From Mariniradius saccharolyticus AK6 (GTDB lineage Bacteria; Bacteroidota; Bacteroidia; Cytophagales; Cyclobacteriaceae), in assembly GCF_000330725.2 (NCBI RefSeq), contig NZ_AMZY02000019.1:124001-188000 (forward strand): a stretch of DNA of 64,000 nucleotides. Reading direction: 5' to 3'. The stretch's first letter is position 1. Each line of letters starts with the position of its first letter. The position numbers were made by a program, and so were the translations under genes. Positions 27,141 to 37,701 of the stretch are shown here, one piece after another. The notes beneath the pieces were generated by a model, which saw only the letters and a list, made by a program, of their open reading frames with translations, was not told the DNA's origin and ran no database searches.

Positions 27141-27182
27141 ACGCCAAGTGTCTATCGTGGTGCTTGGCGTTTCCTTTCTTTT
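27141..27182 (+). terminator. Rho-independent terminator closing the glucan PUL
   Basis: ACGCCAAG (27141-27148) pairs with CTTGGCGT (27163-27170) across a 14-base loop, followed by the T-rich stretch TTCCTTTCTTTTTT. It sits five bases after the GH3 stop and separates the locus from the protease gene that follows. Confidence 0.75.
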
Positions 27183-27214
27183 TTCAATATTAGCCGCCTG
27201 AAAAAATCAAACCC

Positions 27215-30200
27215 ATGAGAATTGCCCGCTTGTTATCGCTTTTTGCCCTTCTTTTTACTTTCCAACATACCATCGCCCAAGAAACTCCCAAATGGCTTCG
27301 CTATCCGGCGATTTCGCCAGACGGAAATACAATTGTATTTACATTCAAAGGTGACCTCTATACCGTGCCAACTGCCGGAGGAAAGGCAACCCAGTTGACG
27401 TTCCACGAAGCGCATGATTTTATGCCTGTTTGGAGCAAGGATGGCAGCAAGATCGCATTTGCATCTGATCGCTATGGCAACTTTGACGTGTATATCATGT
27501 CCGCACAGGGCGGAAATGCGACGCGGCTGACTTACCACTCGACAGATGAAATGCCCTACAGTTTTTCTGCCGACGACCAGGCCGTGATATTTGGAGGCGT
27601 AAGGCAGGATTTGGCAGAGCACAGGCAGTATCCCACAGGTTCGCAACCTGAACTTTACCAAGTTCCAGCCAAGGGAGGACGGGTAGATCAGGTGTGGACA
27701 ATTCCTGCCGAATATGTCAAGGTCAGCGCCGACGGCAAGAAGATGATTTATCATGACAAGAAAGGTGGCGAAAATGAGTGGAGAAAACGCCACCAATCCG
27801 CGATTACGCGAGATATCTGGATGTATGATGCCACCACAAATTCCCATACCCAAATCACATCCTTTGCCGGAGAGGACAGGAATCCTGTTTTTTCTCCAGA
27901 TGAAAAGTCGATCTATTACCTCAGTGAGGAAAAGGGGAGTTTCAATGTTTTCAAAACCTCACTCTCTAATCCTAACGCAAGTATGCCGCTGACAAGCCTC
28001 AAGGATTTTCCGGTTCGCTTCCTGAGTATTTCCAATACAGGCACCATGGCATTTTCCTACGACGGTGAGTTGTACACCTTGAAGGAAGGCACCCAACCGC
28101 AGAAGCTTGAAGTAAGCATTACCACCCAAAAGGCTAGCAATCCCGATTCCTACATCAGCATCAATGGAGGTGTTCGCGAGATGTCCATATCCCCTGACGG
28201 AAAAGAAATCGCTTTCATCGCGCGCGGTGAAGTATTTGTGACCGCCGTGGATGGTTCCCTGACCAAAAGAATCACCAATACTGCTCAACAGGAGCGCTTT
28301 GTGCAATTTGCACCGGATGGAAAATCGGTCATTTATGCTTCCGAACGAAACGGGAAATGGTCCATTTTCCAAACCAAGAGAGTGAGGGAAAAGGAAGAAC
28401 CATTCTTCTATGCCAGTACCTTGCTCAAAGAGGAAGTGCTGGTGGATTCGGAAAAGGACTGCTACCAGCCACAACTTTCACCGGATGGTAAAAAATTGGC
28501 CTATATCGAGGGAAGAAGATCGCTGGTGGTGATGGATTTGGCAACCAAAGCCAAAACGAACTTGATGACTCCAGAGCAGCTCTTTCACATGCAGGATGGC
28601 GACCAATACTTTTCATGGAGCCCCGACAGCAAGTGGTTGCTTGCCGAGTACAATCCGACAATGGCAAACGGTGAGGTCGTGCTTCTGGATGTCACAGGCA
28701 AAACAGCCATGGAAAACCTGACGCGCAGCGGCTACGGTGATGGCAGGCCGAAGTGGGTCAATGGTGGAAAACAAATGATCTGGTTTTCCAACAGGGATGG
28801 CTTGAAGGGTTTTGCGACAAGCGGTGGTTCACAAAATGATGTATATGCGCTGTTTTTTACCAAGGCCGCGTTTGAGCGCTTCAAGCTCAGCAAAGATGAG
28901 TTTGAACTTCTGAAGGACGTAGAGAAAGCCGCGAAAAACGGAGAGGAGAAAAAAGACGAAAAGAAAGAGCCTGCCAAAGTGGAGGACATAAAGATTGACT
29001 GGGATGAATTGAGGGATAGAAAAGCCAAATTGACTATCCATTCTTCTTCCTTGGGCGACGCTGTACTTGACAAGGATGGAGAAAAGCTATTGTATCTGGC
29101 TCGCTTCGAAAAGGGCATGAACCTTTGGAGTACTGACCTGAGGACCAAAGAAACCAAGCTCGAATTGAAGTTGGATGCTGGATTCGGCCGCTTGGAATGG
29201 GACAAGGAGATGAAAAACCTCTATCTCTTGGCCGATGGAAATATTTCCAAGATCACGGACAAAGGGTCCAAGCGTGAGCAGGTCAAAATCGCGGGTGAGA
29301 TGACATTGGACACGGAAGCAGAGCGTGCCCAGATGTTTGAGCATATCCGAATCCGTACCAAGGGGGCATTTTACACCCCGGATTTTCATGGTGTGGACTG
29401 GGATGCGCTTACTGCCCATTACCAAAAGTACCTTCCCTCCATTGGCAACAGCTACGAATTTGCCGAAATGGTTTCGGAGATGATAGGGGAATTGAACGTG
29501 TCCCATGCAGGGGCGAGGTTTAGCAGAAGCATTCCGCAGGCAGATGCGACTGCTTCATTGGGAATTTTTATGGATTACGCTTTCAAAAACCAGGGTATCA
29601 AGATTGTTGAAGTGCTCAAGGGCGGACCTTTGGACAAAGCCGGCATGAATGTGCAGCCGGGCATGGTGATAGAGAAAATCGACGGAGAGATGATTTCCTT
29701 GGAAAAGGACATCGCACAGTACCTCAATAGAAAAGCGGACAAATTCACGCTTTTAGAAGTATTTGATCCGAAGACAAATGCACGGCAACAAATCACCGTC
29801 AAGCCAATTTCCCTTGGCGAGGAAAGCCAATTGCTTTACAAGCGATGGGTGCGCAAAAACCAAGAGGAGGTTGAACGCCTGTCAAATGGCGCACTGGGCT
29901 ATGTGCATATTCCGGGCATGGCAGACGGTCCCTATCGGACTACTTATGAGGAAATGATGGGTAAATTCCATGACAAAAAAGCCGTCATCGTCGATACGCG
30001 CTTCAATGGTGGGGGTGATTTGGTGGCAGATTTGGCGATGTTCTTCACTGGGGAAAAATTCATCACCTATGCCACCGAAGACAGGGTAGTGGGTTATGAG
30101 CCAACATTCCGCTGGACAAAACCTACTTTGGCGATGTTCAATGAAGCCAATTATTCAGATGGACATTGTTTCGCCTGTGGTTATACGGATTTGAAAATCG

Positions 30201-30439
30201 GCAAAACGGTCGGTATGCCGACTCCAGGAACCTGTTCCTTTGCAGGTTGGGAAATGCTTCCTGACGGAGGCAGATGGGGTATTGTTCCGATTTCGGCTAA
30301 AGACAAGCAAGGCAACTGGATGGAAAACAACGAGACCAAACCCCAATTCCAAGTCAAAAACATGCCTGGAAAAATCGACAAAGGTACCGACCAACAGCTT
30401 GAAAAAGCCGTGGAGGAACTGTTGAAAGATGTGAATTAG
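27215..30439 (+). CDS. Tricorn-like S41 protease with PD40 propeller repeats and PDZ domain
   Basis: This 1074-residue exported protein has a signal peptide (LLSLFALLFTFQHTIAQ). Residues of about 25-700 form repeated PD40/WD40-like beta-propeller blades with the recurring SPDGxxI/L pattern (AISPDGNTIVFTFKGDLY, FAPDGKSVIYASE, LSPDGKKLAYIEG). A PDZ domain lies near 790-840 (GIKIVEVLKGGPLDKAGM). The C-terminal S41 peptidase has DTRFNGGGDL, NYSDGHCF (candidate nucleophile Ser near residue 979) and GMPTPGTCSFAGWE. Tricorn homologs cut peptides released by other proteases. Here it is probably periplasmic, and nothing links it to the upstream PUL. Confidence 0.9.
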   Translation: MRIARLLSLFALLFTFQHTIAQETPKWLRYPAISPDGNTIVFTFKGDLYTVPTAGGKATQLTFHEAHDFMPVWSKDGSKIAFASDRYGNFDVYIMSAQGGNATRLTYHSTDEMPYSFSADDQAVIFGGVRQDLAEHRQYPTGSQPELYQVPAKGGRVDQVWTIPAEYVKVSADGKKMIYHDKKGGENEWRKRHQSAITRDIWMYDATTNSHTQITSFAGEDRNPVFSPDEKSIYYLSEEKGSFNVFKTSLSNPNASMPLTSLKDFPVRFLSISNTGTMAFSYDGELYTLKEGTQPQKLEVSITTQKASNPDSYISINGGVREMSISPDGKEIAFIARGEVFVTAVDGSLTKRITNTAQQERFVQFAPDGKSVIYASERNGKWSIFQTKRVREKEEPFFYASTLLKEEVLVDSEKDCYQPQLSPDGKKLAYIEGRRSLVVMDLATKAKTNLMTPEQLFHMQDGDQYFSWSPDSKWLLAEYNPTMANGEVVLLDVTGKTAMENLTRSGYGDGRPKWVNGGKQMIWFSNRDGLKGFATSGGSQNDVYALFFTKAAFERFKLSKDEFELLKDVEKAAKNGEEKKDEKKEPAKVEDIKIDWDELRDRKAKLTIHSSSLGDAVLDKDGEKLLYLARFEKGMNLWSTDLRTKETKLELKLDAGFGRLEWDKEMKNLYLLADGNISKITDKGSKREQVKIAGEMTLDTEAERAQMFEHIRIRTKGAFYTPDFHGVDWDALTAHYQKYLPSIGNSYEFAEMVSEMIGELNVSHAGARFSRSIPQADATASLGIFMDYAFKNQGIKIVEVLKGGPLDKAGMNVQPGMVIEKIDGEMISLEKDIAQYLNRKADKFTLLEVFDPKTNARQQITVKPISLGEESQLLYKRWVRKNQEEVERLSNGALGYVHIPGMADGPYRTTYEEMMGKFHDKKAVIVDTRFNGGGDLVADLAMFFTGEKFITYATEDRVVGYEPTFRWTKPTLAMFNEANYSDGHCFACGYTDLKIGKTVGMPTPGTCSFAGWEMLPDGGRWGIVPISAKDKQGNWMENNETKPQFQVKNMPGKIDKGTDQQLEKAVEELLKDVN

Positions 30440-30767
30440 AGTTCAGTGTTCAGTAGCAGTTGGCAGAGGTTTTGCCAACTGCTGCCGCCAACTGCAACAG
30501 ATGCTTGGCGTTCTTTGCTCTTCCGCGCTCGTTGCGAGAACAGATAGCCACGAATGCACAAATAGGAATTCATTTCTGCAAACTGCCACTGCCAACTGGG
30601 ACTATCCTTAGCGTCTTGGTGAGAACTTTACTGCATTTTTTGCTCCTCTGTGCTCTTTGCGAGAACAGATAGCCACGAATGCCCGAACGTGATTTTGGAA
30701 CTGCTAACTGGAACTGCCAACTGCTACTGATTCTTTGCTCCCCCACGCTTTTTGCGAGAACCGCAAA
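30440..30767. repeat. Repeat-rich intergenic element with 16-bp inverted ends
   Basis: No gene is visible here. A 16-base sequence, CAGTAGCAGTTGGCAG (30451-30466), recurs as its exact inverse complement at 30714-30729, enclosing 247 bases. Inside are two 47-base direct copies (30511-30557 and 30636-30682) that agree at 42 positions, with the identical 3' half GCGAGAACAGATAGCCACGA. A third, shorter copy starts at 30731. Short tracts like AACTGCCAACTG recur between them. It lies between the ends of the protease and rlmI genes and looks like a decayed interspersed repeat. Confidence 0.7.
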
Positions 30768-31949
30768 TCACTCCACATAAAGCACCAAACCCTTCAAGTA
30801 CTCCGTCTCGGGATGGAAGATATTGACCGGATGGTCGGCAGGCTGGGATAAATAGTGCAAAATCCTGACGCCCCGCCCCACTTCCAATGCCGCTGCCGTC
30901 ACCGTATGGGCAAAGAGCTGTTTGTCCACGACCTGTGAGCAGGAAAAAGTAAAGATCAATCCACCTGATTTGATTTTTTTCAAAGCCTCGGCATTGAGTC
31001 GCTTGTAGGCTTGCACAGCGTTGTGTTTGGCTTTCAGGTTTTTGGCAAATGCAGGCGGGTCCAATACAATGATATCAAAATCCGGCTCGATCTCCCGGAT
31101 GTATTTGACGACATCGGCCACTTTCGAATGGTGGGAGCCTTGAAAACCTGGATTCAGCCCGACATTCCGTTCCGTCAGCTCGATGGCTTTGGCCGAAATG
31201 TCCACTGAATGTACCTCCGCAGCACCCGCATTGAGGGCAGCTACTGAAAAGCCTCCCGAATAGCAAAAGGTGTTCAGCACTTTTTTCCCGGCACTGTATC
31301 GTGCAAGGAGGTGGCGGTTCTCACGCTGGTCCACAAAAAAGCCTGTCTTTTGGCCTTTTTCCCAGTCAATCTCGAAACGGTTGCCATACTCCAACACCTG
31401 GTTGGAGATGGGTTCTCCCCACAGCAAACGATTTTCGACACCACTGTTTTTTGGCAAAGTCTCAGCGCTTTTGTCATAGACTGCCTGAAGTTTTTCTCCG
31501 TAAACTTCCTGCAATGCTACGGCAATTTGTTTGACATGCTTGAACATCCCCATGTGATGCGTTTGGATCACAGCTGTTCCATTGTAAAAGTCCACAATCA
31601 ATCCGGGTAGGCCGTCCCCTTCACCATGGATCAGTCTGTACACATTCGTTAATTCATTGTCAACCAATCCAATAGCATTTCTCAATTGATAGGCTGCTTG
31701 AATTTTTGTTTTCCAAAAACTCGCGTCAATCTCAGTTTCCTCAAAGGTGACCAAGCGCACCATGATGCTGCCATATTGGAAATGGCCGACGCCCAGAAAC
31801 ACGTCCCGATGACTGCAGACTTGCACCAATTCACCATTTTGGAGGCTATCGTCTTTGCTTCCTATGGCACCCGAGAATATCCAATGGTGCCGTCTTTGGA
31901 TGGAAATTTCTTTTCCGGGCAGTAATTTAATTTTGGGATAGGGAAGCAT
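30768..31949 (-). CDS. rlmI: RlmI-like 23S rRNA (cytosine-C5) methyltransferase
   Basis: This class I SAM methyltransferase of about 393 residues has an N-terminal PUA-like domain (KIKLLPGKEISIQRRHHWIFSGAI) and a central EEHL-like region (NVYRLIHGEGDGLPGLIVDFY). The catalytic domain has VLNTFCYSGGFSVAAL, VHSVDISAKAIELTERN, IIVLDPPAFAKN and FTFSCSQVV with the reactive cysteine. This is the layout of RlmI, which makes m5C1962 in 23S rRNA. ATG at 31947-31949 lies inside the end of the upstream symporter gene (23-base overlap), so the two are probably coupled. The longer TTG start would add 12 residues. Confidence 0.88.
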   Translation of the reverse strand: MLPYPKIKLLPGKEISIQRRHHWIFSGAIGSKDDSLQNGELVQVCSHRDVFLGVGHFQYGSIMVRLVTFEETEIDASFWKTKIQAAYQLRNAIGLVDNELTNVYRLIHGEGDGLPGLIVDFYNGTAVIQTHHMGMFKHVKQIAVALQEVYGEKLQAVYDKSAETLPKNSGVENRLLWGEPISNQVLEYGNRFEIDWEKGQKTGFFVDQRENRHLLARYSAGKKVLNTFCYSGGFSVAALNAGAAEVHSVDISAKAIELTERNVGLNPGFQGSHHSKVADVVKYIREIEPDFDIIVLDPPAFAKNLKAKHNAVQAYKRLNAEALKKIKSGGLIFTFSCSQVVDKQLFAHTVTAAALEVGRGVRILHYLSQPADHPVNIFHPETEYLKGLVLYVE

Positions 31950-33330
31950 GGATTTCTTTGTTTTTGGGGAAAATGACAGAACCAACCACCATCATCACTG
32001 CGCTCACGATCAATGCAGGTAGATGGGGATAGAATGGAAGTTCGAATGAGGAAAGGCCCATGTAGGCAATCATGCCGAAAACAATCGACATCAAGGCTCC
32101 CATTTCTGAAGCCTTTTTCCAATACAAACCAGCCACCAAAGGAACGAATAGCGAAACAAGCATCAGAATCGAAGCCCCTGCAACCAACTCATAGATGTTG
32201 GACTTCCATTGGGCCATGATCGTGGAGATGATCGCGATGCTGACGATATTGAAGCGGAGGATCCAAAGGAAATGCTTGTCTTTGAGCTTTCCGCCGAAAT
32301 ACGGGCGAATGAGGTTCTCCGATACAATCGCTGATGGTGCCAAGAGCCCCGAACTAGTCGTACTCATAATCGCCGAGATCAGGGCTCCAAAAAACAAAAT
32401 CTGAACATGGAGACCACTGTGCCGCAGTACCATATCCGGAAGCAAGAGCTGCTTGTTTTCCAAGTAGATTTCGGGATATAAATGTTTGGCACCCAATGCG
32501 ATAAATAGAGGTAGCAAACCAATGGTTACATAAAAAGTCCCAGCCAAATAAGTAGATTGCACGGCAACTTTCTCGGATTTGGAAGACATCACGCGCTGGT
32601 AGATGTCCTGGCTTGGAATGCTGCCCAAGCCCAAAATTATCCAAGCACCGATGTAATTGGTCCAATCCAACACCTTCGCGTCTGGGATAAACTGGAAGCT
32701 TCCCTCGGGCGCTGAATCCAAAATCGGGGAAACACCGCCAGCTTTTTGGGCCACCAAAACAGCTACCCATACCAAGCCAACCACAATGAAAGTCGTTTGG
32801 ATAAAATCAGTGATCGAGATTGCCCACATGCCTCCTAGGAAAGTGTAAAACACCACAATCGCAGCCGAGAGTATGATTCCTTGGGTAATGCTGATATCGG
32901 CGACAGTGGTGAAAATCAAAGCCAATGCGACCAACTGTGCCGCTACGTATCCGAAGTAAACCGGCACCATGAAGATGGAAGCAAAAAACTCCACTTTTTT
33001 ACCGAAAATACGCCTGTAAACGTCCCCGATGGTCAGGACATTCATCCGGTACATTGGGCGAAGGAAAAACCTGCCGAACAAAATCAGACACAATGCCCCT
33101 CCAAAAGGATCTTCGATCACGCCCAGCAGCCCGTTTTCCAAATATTCCGATGACGCCCCGAAAATCGTCTCCGATCCAAACCATGTCGCAAAGAGCGCCG
33201 ATGCCGAGAGAAACAAGGGCAACTGCCGGCCTGCCAACACAAAGTCATTCGAGTTTTTGACCAGTTTGGAGGACCAGGCACCGATCGCCACGGTAATCAA
33301 AAGGTAAATGATGATGGCTGTGAGGAGCAA
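31927..33330 (-). CDS. Sodium:solute symporter (SSF family)
   Basis: This 467-residue inner-membrane transporter has about 12-13 membrane segments. SSF features include FVLAGRQLPLFLSASALFATWFGSETIFG near the N-terminus and GGMWAISITDFIQTTFIV near residue 155. The amphipathic QDIYQRVMSSKSEKVAVQST stretch lies near 225 and SAIMSTTSSGLLAPSAIVSENL near 320. The substrate is unclear: relatives include choline/proline/pantothenate and uncharacterised carriers. The start appears to be TTG. It is the first gene of a likely two-gene unit with rlmI, which is an odd functional pairing. Confidence 0.88.
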   Translation of the reverse strand: MLLTAIIIYLLITVAIGAWSSKLVKNSNDFVLAGRQLPLFLSASALFATWFGSETIFGASSEYLENGLLGVIEDPFGGALCLILFGRFFLRPMYRMNVLTIGDVYRRIFGKKVEFFASIFMVPVYFGYVAAQLVALALIFTTVADISITQGIILSAAIVVFYTFLGGMWAISITDFIQTTFIVVGLVWVAVLVAQKAGGVSPILDSAPEGSFQFIPDAKVLDWTNYIGAWIILGLGSIPSQDIYQRVMSSKSEKVAVQSTYLAGTFYVTIGLLPLFIALGAKHLYPEIYLENKQLLLPDMVLRHSGLHVQILFFGALISAIMSTTSSGLLAPSAIVSENLIRPYFGGKLKDKHFLWILRFNIVSIAIISTIMAQWKSNIYELVAGASILMLVSLFVPLVAGLYWKKASEMGALMSIVFGMIAYMGLSSFELPFYPHLPALIVSAVMMVVGSVIFPKNKEIHASLSQN

Positions 33331-33625
33331 AGTCTGAAGAGAATTGAGATGTTAGAAGTGAGATATGAGATTCGGGTTCCACCTGCTGTTTGGATTAAAA
33401 CCTAGATTCCATCTTTAATTAAATGAAGATTGATGAACTCCGAATACCGAATCATGAAGTGGATCCCGTTCGATATTCGATATTGGACATTCTAAATTCG
33501 AAATTCAAGGAAATAATGAATGAGTTTAGTTTTTATTCACTCTACCCACACGGAGAAGACTCGCCGATTCGCAGAGTTGATGTTCAAATCTTGTGTCTTG
33601 AGTCTCAAATCTCAAATCTCCAGTT
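33331..33625. repeat. Rhythmic AT-rich intergenic tract
   Basis: There is no credible gene in this stretch of about 295 bases upstream of the symporter. It begins with GAGAT/GTGAGATATGAGAT-type runs (33345-33372) and ends with the opposite-strand pattern AGTCTCAAATCTCAAATCTC (33601-33620). Between them is a third pattern of ATTCGATATTGG / TAAATTCGAAATTC type (33473-33507). These look like short degenerate repeat families rather than coding or structured RNA. The promoter of the symporter should lie here, but I cannot place it. Confidence 0.5.
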
Positions 33626-35245
<1,620 letters not shown>

Positions 35246-35332
35246 CTATTTGATAAGAAGCTGCAAAGATAAGGAAATTGGGGAAAAGGGGTAACGACGA
35301 CCGAAAGCTTGCCCTACTTGGAACTTGAAGCG

Positions 35333-35740
35333 CTATTCCCTGATAAAATACACCTCCGCGATCTTCCCGTCCTTGATTTTGTAAATGGCGATGGCACGGA
35401 ATGGCGGGTCCTTCGGCGAAATCGTGACTTCCTCCTGGTCGATGACGGTATTGCCCATCACGATCCTGTTGACGAGGCGGCAATGGAGGTCAGGAGTCCG
35501 CACAAACATCCTCCCGTAGAGGTCCTTCATTTCGGTGAGGCCTTGGAACTGCAGTTGGTCGGGAAAGTCGTACACTTTGACGTCGTCCGCATAGGGGAGG
35601 AGAAATGCGTCGATATCGCGGTTGTTGTAGGCATCCAATTGCTGTTGGGCGAGCATTTCGGCTTGTTTTTCAAGATCTGATTGGGCCATCGCAGTGCCGA
35701 TTAGGCTAAGAAAAAAGAAACTGAGAATCCATTTAAACAC
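35333..35740 (-). CDS. Exported SnoaL/NTF2-like protein
   Basis: This 135-residue protein has a signal peptide (ILSFFFLSLIGTAMAQ) and a SnoaL-like cone fold: EMLAQQQLDAYNNRDIDAFLLPYADDVKVYDFP, LQFQGLTEMKDLYGRMF, then PFRAIAIYKIKDGKIAEVYFIRE. Members range from isomerases to non-catalytic proteins, and no activity can be assigned. The start is GTG at 35738-35740, and the first 8 bases overlap the end of the DUF6526 gene upstream, so the pair is likely one transcript. Confidence 0.8.
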   Translation of the reverse strand: MFKWILSFFFLSLIGTAMAQSDLEKQAEMLAQQQLDAYNNRDIDAFLLPYADDVKVYDFPDQLQFQGLTEMKDLYGRMFVRTPDLHCRLVNRIVMGNTVIDQEEVTISPKDPPFRAIAIYKIKDGKIAEVYFIRE

Positions 35741-36170
35741 GGTGTCTGTCCTCCTGCCAGTCAGTGACGGCTTTTTTGATGTCGTCTGCTTTCATTTTTT
35801 CCTTGATTGCCCGATCCATCAACGGCAGCAATTCCGCATCCCCGGCAAACCGCAAGGCGATGATCTGCGACAGGCGCAGTTGGCTTTCCTTTTCTTTGAA
35901 AGACTTTCCCGTCAACTCAAAGTAGCGCTGACGCATTTCCAGGCGAATGATCCGGTTTTGGTTTTTGAGCGCATAGATACGAGCCAGGAAAGGAAAAGAG
36001 GCGAACAAAAGTGCTCCCATTAGCTGCTGGATCGTAGGTGCCAATTCTTCTCCTCCCATAATTCCGTGGATGAGGTTTGCCAGGCTCCAAAAGAAATAGA
36101 GCAAGGTGATTGGCACGAGAACAAAATGATGAAAAGGATACAACCTCCTGTGGTTTTTGTAGTTCTGCAT
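35733..36170 (-). CDS. DUF6526 family membrane protein
   Basis: This protein of about 145 residues begins MQNYKNHRRLYPFHHFVL, a pattern I associate with the Bacteroidota DUF6526 family. It has two membrane segments (VPITLLYFFWSLANLIHGI and TIQQLMGALLFASFPFLARIYAL) and a basic cytoplasmic C-terminal half with RIIRLEMRQRYFELTGKSF and QIIALRFAGDAELLPL. Function is unknown. ATG at 36168-36170 is preferred to the longer start at 36248, which would add an unrelated hydrophobic stretch. Confidence 0.75.
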   Translation of the reverse strand: MQNYKNHRRLYPFHHFVLVPITLLYFFWSLANLIHGIMGGEELAPTIQQLMGALLFASFPFLARIYALKNQNRIIRLEMRQRYFELTGKSFKEKESQLRLSQIIALRFAGDAELLPLMDRAIKEKMKADDIKKAVTDWQEDRHRV

Positions 36171-36235
36171 GGGTTTGATTTTCTTTTTCGTTAAAAGTAG
36201 CAAAATTCCACATGCGAATATTGCCACTGCGCTGG

Positions 36236-36268
36236 TTTTGGAAAGCAAGGGCCTTCTTTTTACCTTCG
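36236..36268 (+). promoter_or_regulatory. Candidate Bacteroidota-type promoter
   Basis: A TTTTG (36236-36240) is followed 20 bases later by TACCTTCG (36261-36268). This fits the TTTG-(19-21)-TAnnTTTG pattern of the Bacteroidota housekeeping sigma factor, apart from C for T at the sixth base. It lies about 20 bases before the start of the hypothetical gene at 36290. Confidence 0.45.
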
Positions 36269-36289
36269 TGCCAAATTCATTAGGTGGAC

Positions 36290-36712
36290 ATGGACTTCAA
36301 AAAACTCAATGCCGAATTGGCCAATATCGTGGAAAAGCGAATCGCCCTTAGTAAGATTTCCTATGCCGACGAGGCATACGATACGATTGAGGAGGAATTG
36401 CACGACTTGGAGGACGATTTCAACGAGGCCTATGGCGACGAATTGGAGTCGGCGCTGGAAAAAATCTATGACCAGCTGAAATCAGACAATGATGTCCTCT
36501 TGCCTTCCGCTTATCTTGCCAATTCCTATGTCGCCATGAAGCCTGATGCTCAAGGTTTTATCAACTACGAGGTAAAGGGAAATGAAGGCGTTCCCTTGGA
36601 ATCCGAACAGTTTGACAAGATGGATGTTCGGCTTGTCTTGGTTCCAAATCCCACCCGCTTTGTCCTTCGGATCAACGGCAAATCCATGAAGGACCTGTGG
36701 ATTGCGAAATAA
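36290..36712 (+). CDS. Conserved-looking hypothetical acidic protein
   Basis: This cytoplasmic protein of about 140 residues has an acidic helical N-terminal half (ISYADEAYDTIEEELHDLEDDFNEAYGDELESALEKIYDQLKS). The C-terminal half is predicted to be beta-rich (AYLANSYVAMKPDAQGFINYEVKG, VRLVLVPNPTRFVLRINGKSM). A GTG six bases upstream is an alternative start. I do not recognise a family. A promoter-like pair lies just upstream, and the methyltransferase gene is convergent with a gap of 3 bases, so it is likely a single-gene transcript. Confidence 0.7.
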   Translation: MDFKKLNAELANIVEKRIALSKISYADEAYDTIEEELHDLEDDFNEAYGDELESALEKIYDQLKSDNDVLLPSAYLANSYVAMKPDAQGFINYEVKGNEGVPLESEQFDKMDVRLVLVPNPTRFVLRINGKSMKDLWIAK

Positions 36713-36715
36713 TCC

Positions 36716-37612
36716 CTAGACGTTCCTGAATCGATAGAATATGCCGAGTGGCAATTTTTTCTTGAACCGATCGATGAGGTAAAGCTCTCCGTGTTCGGCA
36801 TTTTCTACTTTTTCAAAATTGCCTTCGATCAGGTTGGCGGCAATCATCGAACTGAAGCTCAAGGAGTACATGTTGAGGATCAGAAAGTGATGATCAGGGT
36901 GTAACAGCTCCGCGCAACTTTTGAGCATTTCATTGATCTGTTCTTCCAAGATCCATTTTTCCCCGTCCGGCCCGCGGCCGTAAGCGGGCGGGTCAAGGAT
37001 AATCCCGTGGTACTTGTTGCCGCGTCGGACTTCCCGTTTGATAAACTTCATCGCGTCATCGACAATCCAGCGGATACCGTCCAAGCCCGAAGCTTCCATA
37101 TTGAATTTGGACCAAGTGACTACTTGCTTCACGGAATCCAAATGTGTGACATCTGCGCCAAAAGCCCTGGCTGCAACAGATGAAGCACCCGTATAGGCGA
37201 AGAGATTCAGGATCTTGGGATTTTTGACTGGGAATTTCCGGAGTGTATCCGAGATATAGTCCCAATTCACCGCTTGTTCAGGAAACAATCCGATATGCTT
37301 GAAAGCCGTCATGGCGAGGTTGAGCCGCATCGATAGGCCGTCAGGGTTTTTGTAGGTGACTTGCCATTGTTGGGGAATCTTTGTGTACTCTTCCCATTGG
37401 CCCTTTTCGGGATTGTTTTTTTCCTTGGCAAAATGCGCGTCAGCCATTTTCCGCCATTCGGTTTCGGGAAGCGACTTGTCCCAAATCGCCTGTGGTTCTG
37501 GCCGGCTGAGGACATACTTTCCAAAACGTTCCAGTTTTTCAAAACCTCCGGTATCGATCAACTCGTAGTCTTCCCAATGCTGGGGGGAAAGGGACAAAAT
37601 CGTTTCTTTCAT
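36716..37612 (-). CDS. Class I SAM-dependent methyltransferase (RlmI/RlmK-like catalytic domain)
   Basis: This 298-residue protein is related to the SAM_MT/RlmK-type family but lacks a PUA domain. Motifs are ILNLFAYTGASSVAARAFGADVTHLDSVKQVVTWSKFNMEASG (SAM-binding) and GIILDPPAYGRGPDGEKW (catalytic DPPAY). RNA or possibly protein is the likely substrate. The N-terminal third (GGFEKLERFGKYVLSRPEPQAIW) resembles the sequence often found in this subgroup. It is monocistronic and convergent with the hypothetical gene at 36290. Confidence 0.82.
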   Translation of the reverse strand: MKETILSLSPQHWEDYELIDTGGFEKLERFGKYVLSRPEPQAIWDKSLPETEWRKMADAHFAKEKNNPEKGQWEEYTKIPQQWQVTYKNPDGLSMRLNLAMTAFKHIGLFPEQAVNWDYISDTLRKFPVKNPKILNLFAYTGASSVAARAFGADVTHLDSVKQVVTWSKFNMEASGLDGIRWIVDDAMKFIKREVRRGNKYHGIILDPPAYGRGPDGEKWILEEQINEMLKSCAELLHPDHHFLILNMYSLSFSSMIAANLIEGNFEKVENAEHGELYLIDRFKKKLPLGIFYRFRNV

Positions 37613-37701
37613 GCCACAAAAGTAAGCAGATAATCGAAATGCGGTTGGATTAAATAAATGCGATTACTTTTCGGTAACTTCGATAGGTAAATCCAAAAAA
37701 A

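Noticed and set aside
27215-30439. Tricorn-like protease as a component of the glucan PUL
   Set aside because: A clear terminator at 27141-27182 precedes it and its domains have no link to glycans; adjacency alone is not enough.
30460-30672. Short plus-strand open frame in the repeat element after the protease
   Set aside because: It translates the repeat units themselves and has no ribosome-binding context; better explained as non-coding repeat.
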